64,000 nucleotides of DNA from Hymenobacter norwichensis DSM 15439 (GCF_000420705.1 NZ_ATVL01000012.1:124001-188000); one strand, 5' to 3'; positions 31,678 through 40,417 are shown, numbered from the stretch's first letter. Program-made: numbers and translations. The notes: generated by a model from the sequence alone, not told the origin.

Positions 31678-32592
31678 TCATGCTTCGTAATTCTTGACTA
31701 CCAACTCCTTGAATCGGCGCTGGGCAAAATCGCGCAATAGGTCGAAAGCAAGGTCGGTTTCAGTTTCGTCTTCCGTGAACTGGTTGCCGTAGACAACTCG
31801 GTCGGCGAGGCGTAGCGCCAGGCTAACGTCTTTATCGTTGTGGTAGTGCGCCACTATTTCGCGGGTGGTCAGGCTACTGATGGCGCTGTTTTCGAGGGTG
31901 CTGAGGTAGTTTTTCCAGAGGGTAATAGCGCGCTCCATGTTGTTGAGCGAGCGGCTGAGCGTAAACCGCTCAACGTGTCGGGCGTACTGGGTCAGGAAGT
32001 ACACGTGGTTTTTGCGCAGCTTGTACAGCTGATACCGTCGCCGCCACCGCCGGCCAAACCCCAGCGCCACGCCCCCCAGCACCACGGCCGCCAACCCCAA
32101 CCCGGCCAGCCAGTACGGATAGTTGAAAGCCGGTTCAACCGGCAGCAAAGTGGTGTTTTCGCGCAGGATTGGAGCAGTGCCGGCAGCTACCGGGGGCACC
32201 GTTCGTGTTAGGCGCACCGTGGCTACCGTGGCCGGTACGGTCAGCGTATCGAGGCCTTGCAGAATGGTAACAGGAAGCGTGAGATGCTGCACCGAATCCA
32301 GCGCGAAGGTGCGCAGGTGGTACACGGTTTCGTCGAGGCTGCGGCCCTGGCGGGTACGGGTAGGCCGGTAGGTTTTGCCCACGTACTCGAAGGGAGCGTA
32401 GCTGGCCGTTGAATCAGGGAAAATAACGTTCAGGCCCGGCTCATGGGTGTAGCTCAACTCGTAATCGACTAACTCACCTACCCGTACCGCGGGTTGTAGA
32501 AAGCGGCCGCGCGGCGGAATTGTATCGGTGGCCTGAGCGGTGGCAGCAAACGGCAGCAACAGTGCCAGCAGATAGAGCAGCGCTTTACCCAC
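31678..32592 (-). CDS. Bat operon membrane protein (BatX-like)
   Basis: 304 residues: signal peptide (MGKALLYLLALLLPFAATAQA), a beta-rich extracytoplasmic domain (about 20-160), one transmembrane helix (YWLAGLGLAAVVLGGVALGF, about 170-190) and a basic, helical cytoplasmic C-terminal part. The organisation matches the DUF4381-like proteins between DUF58 and BatA in Bat operons. Translation starts at GTG 32592 and overlaps the DUF58 stop by 8 nt, indicating coupling. I assign it by position and topology rather than by a clear motif. Confidence 0.8.
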   Translation of the reverse strand: MGKALLYLLALLLPFAATAQATDTIPPRGRFLQPAVRVGELVDYELSYTHEPGLNVIFPDSTASYAPFEYVGKTYRPTRTRQGRSLDETVYHLRTFALDSVQHLTLPVTILQGLDTLTVPATVATVRLTRTVPPVAAGTAPILRENTTLLPVEPAFNYPYWLAGLGLAAVVLGGVALGFGRRWRRRYQLYKLRKNHVYFLTQYARHVERFTLSRSLNNMERAITLWKNYLSTLENSAISSLTTREIVAHYHNDKDVSLALRLADRVVYGNQFTEDETETDLAFDLLRDFAQRRFKELVVKNYEA

Positions 32593-33484
32593 GGCCTGCC
32601 CGAAGGTTGCGCCGCCGAAACAGCCTAATCAGCTGGGGCATGTAGTCGGCATCGGTGGCAATGGACAGATACTCGGTGCGGTGGCGGCGGCAGATTTGCC
32701 CAATCTGGGAGCGGTTTTGCTCGTAGGTGGCGCGGTACCTGGCCCGGAAGGCACTCGAAGACGTGTTAGTCCAGACGGTGCGGCCGGATTCCTGGTCGTA
32801 GAGCGGCACAATACCCAGGGGCGGAAACTCCCGCTCGCGCTGGTCGAGGAGTTGCACCACCACTAGGTCGTGTTTTTGGGCCAGCATCGTCAGCTCCCGT
32901 TCGTAAGCGGAATCAATGAAATCGGAAATCAATAGAATAATGCTGCGCCGCTTCAACAGCCCCAGCGCCTGCTTGATGCCCGCGCCCACCGCCGTATGGC
33001 GGGATTTGGGTTCCAGGTCATAGAGGCGTTTGATGAGGGCGTAAGCATGTCGGATTCCTTTGCCCGGCGGCAAATACAGTTCCTTCTGGTCGGAGAAAGC
33101 CAAAATACCCAATTGCGCATCCTGCCGGGCGGCAGCCAATGCCAGAATTCCGCATATTTCGCGGCCCACATCCAGCTTGCGGCGGCCCTGAGCACCCACC
33201 TGCTGCGAGCCGCTAACATCGAACAACAGTAGCACTTGCTGTTCCCGCTCTTCTTTGTAGGTCTTGATGAACGTGCCGTGGCCTTTGCTCGACACGGCCC
33301 AATCAATAGCGCGCACTTCGTCGCCATATTGGTAGAGGCGCACATCATCGAATTCGAGGCCGGTGCCCTTGAAAACGGAGCGGAAGTTGCCCTGAAGCTG
33401 CGCGTCCACAGCCTTCAGCATCCGGATTTCCAGCTGCTGAAGCTTGCGCACGAGCAATTGAAACGGAGTAGTGGGCGCATTCAT
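32585..33484 (-). CDS. DUF58 domain protein of the Bat operon
   Basis: 299 residues. GLEFDDVRLYQYGDEVRAIDWAVSSK is the DUF58 hallmark, followed by a VWA-like domain opening LLLFDVSGSQQVG (MIDAS-like DxSxS). In Bat operons this protein is encoded after MoxR; no moxR gene is visible upstream, because the next gene upstream (33565) runs in the opposite direction. It overlaps the next gene by 8 nt. Compared with the second DUF58 protein (16781-17701), the VWA part is the same length but the residues around the MIDAS differ. Confidence 0.93.
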   Translation of the reverse strand: MNAPTTPFQLLVRKLQQLEIRMLKAVDAQLQGNFRSVFKGTGLEFDDVRLYQYGDEVRAIDWAVSSKGHGTFIKTYKEEREQQVLLLFDVSGSQQVGAQGRRKLDVGREICGILALAAARQDAQLGILAFSDQKELYLPPGKGIRHAYALIKRLYDLEPKSRHTAVGAGIKQALGLLKRRSIILLISDFIDSAYERELTMLAQKHDLVVVQLLDQREREFPPLGIVPLYDQESGRTVWTNTSSSAFRARYRATYEQNRSQIGQICRRHRTEYLSIATDADYMPQLIRLFRRRNLRAGRG

Positions 33485-33564
33485 AACAGCTAAACTACGC
33501 GAATCAGATAAGTATTGCCGTTCGTAAGGAAAGCAAACACTTAAATAACCCGCCGGAAACCGTA

Positions 33565-33957
33565 ATGAAATTGTATTTTTGCGCCGTGAAACACTTGCAC
33601 TTTCGCGTTTATCCGCTACTTCTTAGCTTGCTATTTGCCGGGCTGCTGGGCTGCCAACGTCCTAACGATGTGCCACCGCCGCAGCCCTTGATGCCTCGCG
33701 TGCAAATGGTGAGTGTGCTGGCTGACTTGCATTTGCTGGAAGCGCGAGTTGAAAACTCCCGGCTTTCCACTGATTCGGCACGGGCGTTGTACCTGCAACA
33801 GCAGAAAGCCATTTTTTGGCGCTATGAAATCACCGATTCATTGTTTCACCAGAGCTACCGCTATTACGCTACACATGGCAAAGACCTCGACGATATCTAC
33901 GGTGTGGTGCTCGATACGCTTTCCATGCGGCAGATGAAAATAGGCGAGAAAAAGTAG
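33565..33957 (+). CDS. DUF4296 domain lipoprotein
   Basis: 130 residues from the ATG, or 123 from the GTG at 33586, which lies just after a TATTTTTG element and may be the true start. Both give a lipoprotein signal ending LLFAGLLGC. The mature domain matches DUF4296: helices with VSVLADLHLLEARVE, FWRYEITDSLFHQSYRYYA and DDIYGVVLDTLSMRQ. The function is unknown; the family is confined to Bacteroidota. It is divergent from the Bat operon and convergent with csaA. Confidence 0.85.
   Translation: MKLYFCAVKHLHFRVYPLLLSLLFAGLLGCQRPNDVPPPQPLMPRVQMVSVLADLHLLEARVENSRLSTDSARALYLQQQKAIFWRYEITDSLFHQSYRYYATHGKDLDDIYGVVLDTLSMRQMKIGEKK
33574..33581 (+). promoter_or_regulatory. -7 promoter element for DUF4296 gene
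   Basis: TATTTTTG lies inside the first codons of the ATG frame and ends 4 nt before the GTG at 33586, which favours the GTG start with a leaderless transcript. Confidence 0.5.
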
Positions 33958-33961
33958 TGAG

Positions 33962-34014
33962 ATAGTGAGTTTGACGCTCGCCATAAGCTGTTGAAACGCT
34001 AAACTCACCACTAT
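33962..34014. repeat. GGTGA-type inverted repeat between DUF4296 and csaA
   Basis: GTGAGTTT (33965-33972) and AAACTCAC (34001-34008) are perfectly complementary with extra near-pairing flanks, in the 53 nt between convergent stops. It belongs to the same word family as 15771-15806 and may serve as a weak bidirectional terminator. Confidence 0.45.
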
Positions 34015-34352
34015 ATCAGGCGGCTGCCGTTAGGCGCAGGGCCGGCCAGCGCCGCCAGCACAATGTAGCCCTGCTCGTCGGCCGCCCCCGTCACCAGTAC
34101 TTCCGACATGAATTTGCCGATTTGCTTGGGCGGAAAATTGACCACGCAAAGCACTTGCCGGCCCACTAAATCGGTGGGATGGTAGTGCTGGGTGATTTGG
34201 GCGCTGGAACGTTTGTGGCCAATTTCGGGACCTAAGTCGATAAGCAACTGGTAAGCTGGGCGGCGGGCCTCAGGAAATTCGCGGGCTTCCAGAATGGTAC
34301 CCACCCGCAAGTCAACCCGCTCGAAATCGGCCCAGGTAATAAGGTCAGGCAT
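34011..34352 (-). CDS. csaA: CsaA-type tRNA-binding domain protein
   Basis: 113 residues from the ATG at 34352 (MPDLITWADFERVDLRVGTILEARE). It is a single EMAP/OB-fold tRNA-binding domain as in CsaA: FERVDLRVGTILEA, LIDLGPEIGHKRSSAQI, VVNFPPKQIGKFMSEVLVTGA. CsaA forms dimers and has chaperone-like or tRNA-binding activity. The frame upstream to 34412 overlaps the preceding gene and was rejected. It is separated by 46 nt from the DUF922 gene upstream, so they may share a transcript. Confidence 0.93.
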   Translation of the reverse strand: MPDLITWADFERVDLRVGTILEAREFPEARRPAYQLLIDLGPEIGHKRSSAQITQHYHPTDLVGRQVLCVVNFPPKQIGKFMSEVLVTGAADEQGYIVLAALAGPAPNGSRLI

Positions 34353-34398
34353 AGAAAGAACAGAAAAGATGGAGCGCAAAGTAACGGCTTCGTGCTCC

Positions 34399-34959
34399 TT
34401 ACTCCTGCGCAAAGGCCGTCAGTTGGTTGAGGCGTAACTGAACCTGCGTTTCCCAGAACTTCTGCTTTTCGGCATTGAGGCCGTGGTTGGTTTCGCCATC
34501 GTAGCGGCTTTCTTCGCGCTGCCAGGCGGCAAAGGCGGCTTTAGTCAGGTTGTTGAAGGCGGGGTTGAGGTGCTGGCAGTCTAACTTCACCAAGCTTAGT
34601 TTCTGGCGCAACATACGAGCGTGCAGTTCAGTCAGGTCGAAGTGCAGTTGTTCGTGGCGCAGCAAAGCCGGCGAAGCGCTTTTGGCGTCGCGTACCCACG
34701 ATTCGGTGGGCATAAATACCGCCTTTACAGTGGAGCGGAACACGAAATCAGTGCACCCCACCTGCACATCAATATTGCTGGCCGTGAGGGCCGCCAGTTG
34801 CTCCATGGCAATAGACCGGCTTTTGAAATCTGCCCAGGTAAGCGGCCGTTGCGCCGACCAAGCAATGGTTTCTTTAGGCGGAGTGGTTTTGGCTGGAGTT
34901 TGCGCCAAGGGCGACGACGAAGGAGCCAACAACAGCAGCAGAAAAGAGAAGAAAGCCAT
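34399..34959 (-). CDS. DUF922 putative secreted metalloprotease
   Basis: 186 residues from the ATG at 34959 with a signal peptide (MAFFSFLLLLLAPSSSPLAQ). The body matches DUF922: PLTWADFKSRS near the N terminus and the zinc-like motif HEQLHFDLTELHAR (HExxH). The C-terminal helix with NHGLNAEKQKFWETQVQ closes the domain. Proteolytic activity is predicted from HExxH and has not been shown for the family. Probably periplasmic. Confidence 0.85.
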   Translation of the reverse strand: MAFFSFLLLLLAPSSSPLAQTPAKTTPPKETIAWSAQRPLTWADFKSRSIAMEQLAALTASNIDVQVGCTDFVFRSTVKAVFMPTESWVRDAKSASPALLRHEQLHFDLTELHARMLRQKLSLVKLDCQHLNPAFNNLTKAAFAAWQREESRYDGETNHGLNAEKQKFWETQVQLRLNQLTAFAQE

Positions 34960-35107
34960 TTTCAAATATAGTACCGAGTAGACCCAACGAAAAAACGCCT
35001 GGGTTTTCAATGATACATCAACTGCAGAAGCCTCGTTCCAGAAGACCACTGAAACTGCACGTTTCAAAGTTGATAATTACGCGAAAATGCTCCCTGCGTA
35101 CCGCAAC

Positions 35108-36475
35108 TTAACTGCCAGCTAATACCGCAGCTGGCGTACTGGCTACGGCGCTATGCTGCCGGAAGCGCCACAGCAGCATCCCGGCCACCAGTGTCAGGCC
35201 CAGCAGCAAGCCTAACCACACGCCCACGTTGCCCATCTCAAATACGAAGCCCAGCGTGTAGCCCAGCGGCAACGCCACCACCCAATATGCTAGCAACGCC
35301 ACCACCGACGGCACTTTCACGTCTTCGAGGCCGCGCAAGGCTCCTAGCCCTACCACTTGTAAGCCATCCGAAATCTGGAAGGCGGCAGCAATGAGTAGCA
35401 ACGTGGCAGCCTGAGCTACCACAGCTGGGTCGTGGTTGTAGAAGTGCGGAATGTAGAAGCGGGCCGCTACCAGCAGTAGCCCCATGGTAGCCATGAATAA
35501 AAACGCCAGCAAGTAGGCCGCTAGTCCCGCTTGCCGTGCCCCAAAGGCATCATTGAGGCCGCGCAAGTTGCCTACCCGGATGGTAGCCGCCGCCGCAATT
35601 CCACTGGCGGCCATGTAGGTAACCGAGGCCACGTTGATGGCAATCTGGTGGGCGGCCAAAGAAGTGGCGCCCAGCCAGCCAATCATGATGGCCGAGAAGC
35701 TGAAGGCACCCATTTCAAACATCATTTGCACGCCAATTGGAGTGCCTAAGCCTACCAACCGGCGCAACGTGCTCCAATCGGGGCGGAACCACGAGGGTAC
35801 GGCGGCGCGGTAAGGTTGCAGGCGCGCCGCCCGCAGCACGTAGGCGCCCATAAGCAGCGCCATCAAAATACGGGCCGCTACCGTGGCCCAGGCCGAGCCC
35901 ATCATCCCCATCTGCGGCGCCCCAAAGTTTCCGAATATGAGCATGTAGCACAAGCCGGCATTCACCACGTTGGCCATAATGGATAGGTACATGGCTTGCC
36001 GGGTAAGGCCCAGCCCCTCGGCAAACTGCCGGAACCCCTGGAAAACCATCAGTGGCAGCAACGACAAAAAAATCACTCGGATCCAGGGGGCGGCTAGGGC
36101 TACTACTTCAGCTGGCTGGCCCAGGTACTTGAGTAGCGGTGCAATCAGCAGGCCCGTGGCCCCGAGCACTAGGCCCGCCACAATGCATAGCCACACGCCG
36201 CTACCCAGCAACCGGCCCAATTGGCGTACGTTGCGCTGCCCGTCGGCGGCGGCTACCAGCGGCGTGATGGCCATGGAGAGACCCATGCCCATTACCATCA
36301 CCATCGTATTCACGCTCACACCCAAACTTACGGCCGCCAGAGGCACCTTGCCGGTCTGCCCAACCATCACCGAGTCGCATACATTGACTAGCACGTGGCC
36401 TAGTTGGCTGAGTACGACCGGGTAAGCAAGAGAAATAGTGGGCTTGAGGTGGGGGCGAAGGGCAGCAAAAGACAT
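35108..36475 (-). CDS. MATE family multidrug efflux transporter (NorM-like)
   Basis: 455 residues, 12 transmembrane helices, two pseudo-symmetric MatE halves. LAYPVVLSQLGHVLVNVCDSVMVGQTG is the first helix signature and AHQIAINVASVTYM the second half start. MATE exporters remove cationic compounds using Na+ or H+ gradients. The ATG at 36475 is preferred because a TACCTTTG promoter overlaps the alternative start at 36502. It lies 60 nt behind the aminotransferase gene and so might also be read through from the ergothioneine operon. Confidence 0.92.
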   Translation of the reverse strand: MSFAALRPHLKPTISLAYPVVLSQLGHVLVNVCDSVMVGQTGKVPLAAVSLGVSVNTMVMVMGMGLSMAITPLVAAADGQRNVRQLGRLLGSGVWLCIVAGLVLGATGLLIAPLLKYLGQPAEVVALAAPWIRVIFLSLLPLMVFQGFRQFAEGLGLTRQAMYLSIMANVVNAGLCYMLIFGNFGAPQMGMMGSAWATVAARILMALLMGAYVLRAARLQPYRAAVPSWFRPDWSTLRRLVGLGTPIGVQMMFEMGAFSFSAIMIGWLGATSLAAHQIAINVASVTYMAASGIAAAATIRVGNLRGLNDAFGARQAGLAAYLLAFLFMATMGLLLVAARFYIPHFYNHDPAVVAQAATLLLIAAAFQISDGLQVVGLGALRGLEDVKVPSVVALLAYWVVALPLGYTLGFVFEMGNVGVWLGLLLGLTLVAGMLLWRFRQHSAVASTPAAVLAGS

Positions 36476-36500
36476 GAGGGCAACAGCAGAATGAAGCCGC

Positions 36501-36508
36501 AAAGGTAA
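36501..36508 (-). promoter_or_regulatory. -7 promoter element for MATE gene
   Basis: TACCTTTG on the minus strand, 25 nt before the ATG at 36475. It indicates the transporter can be transcribed independently of the ergothioneine operon. Confidence 0.6.
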
Positions 36509-36535
36509 CGCCGTAAAGCCAAGCGCCGGGTTATG

Positions 36536-37642
36536 TTACTGCGAATCGGTAGGCCGCAGCACTTGGCCGAGTTGAGTTATAGCCTGCTGTAACTCAGAAG
36601 TTGGTACCGCATACGACAGCCGGGCAAACCCAGGAGCACGGCAAGTTGCGCCGTCCACTACCTCCACTCCGGCGGCTTGCAAGCGGGCAACAAGCTGCAC
36701 CGAAGCTGCCGGTAGCGGCAGGGTAGGGTCGAGGAACGCGCGCAAATCGGGGAAGGCGTAGTAGGTGCCGCCGGGCAGATGGGGCAGCGCCTGTGGGAGT
36801 GTAGCCAGAAAATCGAGAAGCAATTGCCGGTTCGGAAGAAGTTGACGGCAGAGGGTGGCGGTAATGGCGGGTTTCTCTTCGGTGGCAGCCAAGGCGGCTA
36901 TCTGGCTAGGAACTGCTACGGCTCCGCCAGTGGCAAACTGCTGCGCAGCACAGCGTGCAGCAATAGAAGCCGGGGCCACCAAATATCCGATGTTCCAACT
37001 GAGCAGCGCCAACGATTTGGAAAACCCATTTACCACCAGATGCTGGTTGTGCGGATCAGGAAAGGAAAGCAGCGTCGGGACGGGGGCAGGCTCAAAGCAG
37101 ATACCGTCGTAGATTTCGTCGGATAGCACCAGCACTTGCGGATGCCGACTTGTAACAGCCAGCAGCGCCTGTATCTCGGCGTGGGTATAAATGCGGCCTG
37201 TGGGGTTGTTAGGATTAGTGAACAGCAGCAGCCGCGTACGAGGTGAAATAGCCTCCGCCAGCATTTCAGGCGACAAAGCATAATTATTTTCGGCGCTGAG
37301 CGGCAACTCGCGCGCTGTCCCGCCGACTTGCTCAATCAAACCCCAGAAGCCAAACCAATTAGGTGTAGGCAGCAGTACCTCGTCGCCGGGGCGCAAAATG
37401 GCGCGTAGCAATGCAAACAGCGCCGCTTTGGTACCGGGCGTTATCACAACCTGACTGGGTGCAAGAACTGACGAGGTACCTTGTGCTTGGTAACGGGCAA
37501 CGATGGCTTCACGCAGTTCCGGCAAGCCTTCCGCCGGACTAGCTGGTAGCTTACCACCCGCCAGCAGAGCTGTTACGCGGGCTACAGCAGCGGGTGGTGG
37601 CTGAAAGTTGCCGTAGCCGGAAGCAAGGCTGATGAGGGACAT
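36536..37642 (-). CDS. Fold type I PLP enzyme (class I/II aminotransferase-like), candidate EgtE
   Basis: 368 residues of the class I/II aminotransferase family: NPNNPTGR (143-150), SDEIYDG (174-180), the PLP lysine K209 in NGFSKS, and the substrate-binding Arg in FARLSYAVP. The motif after the lysine reads SKSLALLSWNIGYL, whereas transaminases have SKxxxxxGWRIGY; the phosphate-binding Arg is Asn here. The gene follows egtD by 62 nt in the same direction. Ergothioneine synthesis needs a PLP C-S lyase (EgtE/Egt2), so this is a candidate by position. An ordinary aminotransferase is the alternative. Confidence 0.85.
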   Translation of the reverse strand: MSLISLASGYGNFQPPPAAVARVTALLAGGKLPASPAEGLPELREAIVARYQAQGTSSVLAPSQVVITPGTKAALFALLRAILRPGDEVLLPTPNWFGFWGLIEQVGGTARELPLSAENNYALSPEMLAEAISPRTRLLLFTNPNNPTGRIYTHAEIQALLAVTSRHPQVLVLSDEIYDGICFEPAPVPTLLSFPDPHNQHLVVNGFSKSLALLSWNIGYLVAPASIAARCAAQQFATGGAVAVPSQIAALAATEEKPAITATLCRQLLPNRQLLLDFLATLPQALPHLPGGTYYAFPDLRAFLDPTLPLPAASVQLVARLQAAGVEVVDGATCRAPGFARLSYAVPTSELQQAITQLGQVLRPTDSQ

Positions 37643-37704
37643 TAGGGACTATTCTGCGGGCTTTAGTGGTCTTCTATGCTACTTGGGAAACCATCAAATC
37701 GGTG

Positions 37705-38721
37705 TTAGGCCAACCGTAGCACGACATCAGCAAAATACTCGTGTGAGTCGGTGAAGAACTCGGTGACGCGCAGACCGGCTTCGGCAGCCAGTGCTTCAAT
37801 CTGGGGAGCCGTAAACTTGTAAGAATTCTCGGTGTGAATAGTTTCCCAAGCCCGGAAATCGAAGGTTTGCTGCAAGGCGGCCACGTGTACTGCCTGGGCG
37901 CGGGTGCTTACCAGAAACGAGCGCACGGTACCCGCTAACGGGTCGTAGTCGGTGTAGTGCTGCCAGTGCGTTAGGTCGAAGTTGGCACCTAGCTCCCGGT
38001 TGAGACGCGTGAGCAGGTTCAGGTTAAAAGCCGCCGTAACACCTTGGTTGTCATCATACGCCGCCCGGATAAAGCGCGGGTCTTTCTGCAAGTCGAAGCC
38101 GATGAGCAGCCGGTCGTTGGCACTAAGGGGGCCGGCCAGGGTTTGCAGAAACGCCTGCCGGTCGTCGGGCGAGAAGTTGCCAATATTGGAACCCAGAAAC
38201 AGCACCACCTTGCGGCCGGGACGAGTAGCCATTAGCTGCAACGCCGCCGAATAATCGGCCACAATCGGCTCAACGCGTAACTCCGGCAGTTCCTCACGTA
38301 GGCTAGCCGCCAGTCCGTCCAGCACCGCCCCAGAAATATCTACGGGCACGTAAGTGAATACAGCGTCGGTTTCCAGCAAGTGGCGGAGCAGAATCTTGGT
38401 TTTGAGGCCGTCGCCGGCTCCTAATTCGATTAGAAAAAATTGCTCCTGCGCCGCCGCGGGCCGCAGCGCCGTTGCCAGCGCCGCTTGGTGCTGGGTGAGC
38501 AACCCAAACTCGGTGCGCGTGGGGTAATACTCGGGCAAAGCCATAATCTGCTGAAACAGCCGGCTGCCTTCGTCGTCGTAGAAATACATCGACGACAAAG
38601 TCTTTTGCGGACGACTCAAGCCAGTGGCTACGTGTTCCTTTAGGGCCGTCAGCTGCTGGTCGTCGGGGGTGAGTTGCTCGGGTTCGGAAGAGGTGGTTAG
38701 GAAGGAGGCCGGAGAGGTCAT
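37705..38721 (-). CDS. egtD: L-histidine N-alpha-methyltransferase EgtD
   Basis: 338 residues (M1 at 38721; an in-frame ATG at 38730 is also possible). It methylates histidine three times with SAM to hercynine, the first committed step to ergothioneine. EgtD hallmarks are SRPQKTLSSMYFYDDEGSRLFQQI, LPEYYPTRTEFGLL, the SAM-binding ELGAGDGLKTKILL and LGSNIGNFSPDDRQAFL. It lies about 100 nt downstream of egtB and 62 nt upstream of the PLP enzyme gene, on the same strand. Confidence 0.94.
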   Translation of the reverse strand: MTSPASFLTTSSEPEQLTPDDQQLTALKEHVATGLSRPQKTLSSMYFYDDEGSRLFQQIMALPEYYPTRTEFGLLTQHQAALATALRPAAAQEQFFLIELGAGDGLKTKILLRHLLETDAVFTYVPVDISGAVLDGLAASLREELPELRVEPIVADYSAALQLMATRPGRKVVLFLGSNIGNFSPDDRQAFLQTLAGPLSANDRLLIGFDLQKDPRFIRAAYDDNQGVTAAFNLNLLTRLNRELGANFDLTHWQHYTDYDPLAGTVRSFLVSTRAQAVHVAALQQTFDFRAWETIHTENSYKFTAPQIEALAAEAGLRVTEFFTDSHEYFADVVLRLA

Positions 38722-38820
38722 GGCAAGCAAATACGAGAAGGCAGAAAAGGAGGGCCGCCGCGGATTGTACGCGTGGCTAATTCAACACGGGCAGTCAGTG
38801 AAAACTTGCTGGCAATCAGC

Positions 38821-40137
38821 TTAGCGTGCCAAGCGGATACCCGTGAACTGCCAGCGCTTGTCGGCGTGGAAGAAGTTGCGGTACGTGAGGCGGATGTGGC
38901 TGGCTGGCGTGGCGCAGGAGCCCCCGCGCAGCACCAATTGGTTGATCATAAACTTGCCGTTGTATTCACCCAGCGCACCAGCCGCCCGACTGTAGCCGGG
39001 GTACGGATGATAGGCCGAATAGGTCCACTCCCAGGCGTCGCCGAGCAATTGGTGGCAGCGGGTAGGGTCGGCATCAGTGGGCAAGGGCTGCGGGTCGAAG
39101 AGGTTACTTTCCAGAAAGGTGCCGCCCACTGGGGTAGCGCCAAAATGCCGGGCGGCCACTTCCCACTCAGGCTCGGTGAGCAGGCGCGCGCCCACCCAAT
39201 TGGCGTAGGCATTGGCTTCGTAAAAGCTCACGTGCGTAACTGGCGCAGCTAGGTTTACGGGTTGCAGACCGTGGTGTGTGAAGCGGTGCCAGCCGTCTTC
39301 TTTCTGCACCCAATACAGCGGCGCCTCCCAGTGCATAGTTTGCACCAAGTCCCAGCCTTCGCCCAGCCAGTAGCGGAAATCCTGATAGCCACCGGCTACT
39401 ATAAATTCCAGGTATTCGCCGTTGGTCACCAGTCGGTTCTGCACCTCAAAATCGACCGTCAGTACTTCATGCGCGTTCAACTCGTTGTCGAAACAAAAGC
39501 CGTTGCCCTCGTACCCAATCCGTGAAGTACCACCGGGCACCGGCAGCCAAGTGGCCTTCGGAGCTTCCGAATTCATTGAGTTTGTGGCCGCCGCTTTCAA
39601 GTCAGAATTAGGTAGGTATTCTGGGGCTAGGGGACTGGTGCTGAGAATGTATTTGATGTCGGTGGCCAGTAGTTCCTGGTGTTGCTGCTCGTGCTGCAAG
39701 CCCAACTCAAACACCTCATGGAAGGCAGGCGGCAGCGTATCGGCTAGGGCCAAGAGCTGCGGCATGTGCGCGTCTACGTGGGCGCGGTAGGCGTACACGT
39801 CGGCTAGGGCTGGGCGCGAGATGGTGCCTCGGTCGGCGCGGTTTACGCGGGAGCCTAGCGAGTTATAGTAGGAGTTGAAAAGGAAGGCGTAGTCGGGGTG
39901 AAAAACCTGGTAGCCGGGCAGATGTTCTTTCAGCAGAAACGTTTCCCAAAACCACGTAACGTGCGCCAGGTGCCACTTCGGCGGGCTCACATCGAGCATG
40001 GGTTGGACCACCGTATCTTCGGGCAGCAGCGGCTGGCACAGCAGCTTCGTGCGTTGGCGAATAGTATGGAATCGGTCGGCGAGCGTGGGAGTGGCGGCAG
40101 TGGTCGGCGTGGCGAATGAGGGCGTGGCGGCAGGCAT
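38821..40137 (-). CDS. egtB: Ergothioneine sulfoxide synthase EgtB
   Basis: 438 residues. A DinB-like domain (1-180) holds the iron ligands in HLAH (56-59) and HEQQH (149-153), and an FGE/sulfatase-modifying domain (about 185-438) ends GIRLAR. The enzyme uses O2 to join hercynine to a thiol donor as a sulfoxide; known types use gamma-glutamylcysteine or cysteine. No egtA or egtC homologue is visible in this window, so cysteine could be the donor, but those genes could be elsewhere. It is the first gene of the operon with egtD. Confidence 0.95.
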   Translation of the reverse strand: MPAATPSFATPTTAATPTLADRFHTIRQRTKLLCQPLLPEDTVVQPMLDVSPPKWHLAHVTWFWETFLLKEHLPGYQVFHPDYAFLFNSYYNSLGSRVNRADRGTISRPALADVYAYRAHVDAHMPQLLALADTLPPAFHEVFELGLQHEQQHQELLATDIKYILSTSPLAPEYLPNSDLKAAATNSMNSEAPKATWLPVPGGTSRIGYEGNGFCFDNELNAHEVLTVDFEVQNRLVTNGEYLEFIVAGGYQDFRYWLGEGWDLVQTMHWEAPLYWVQKEDGWHRFTHHGLQPVNLAAPVTHVSFYEANAYANWVGARLLTEPEWEVAARHFGATPVGGTFLESNLFDPQPLPTDADPTRCHQLLGDAWEWTYSAYHPYPGYSRAAGALGEYNGKFMINQLVLRGGSCATPASHIRLTYRNFFHADKRWQFTGIRLAR

Positions 40138-40417
40138 AGCAGAGGCTTTTAGCTAGAGAGGGCTAAGGAAGTAACTGTATTTCTCTGGTTCAGGTTTTGG
40201 CGCAACGGTGCTAGGCTAGCGGCGGGGGCCCGCAAGCTCCTCCGTATTTGTCGCAAACCTGCCTTGTATATCGCGCAACCTCCTCAGTAGAAAGCGGTAT
40301 TTTAGGCAGTTACGGGCGCTTTTTATTGGTTTTGGCTAGCCTCGGGAAGTGAGGTTGCGTTTCTTGTCCTGCACAAGCAGCCATCAGGCAATCCTTTCCA
40401 CTACACATATTTGAGTT

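Noticed and set aside
40138..40417. Possible riboswitch or sRNA between egtB and the KGG gene
   Set aside because: The interval is 280 nt, but I could not find a paired structure or a motif of a known riboswitch class. Only a shared control region is plausible.
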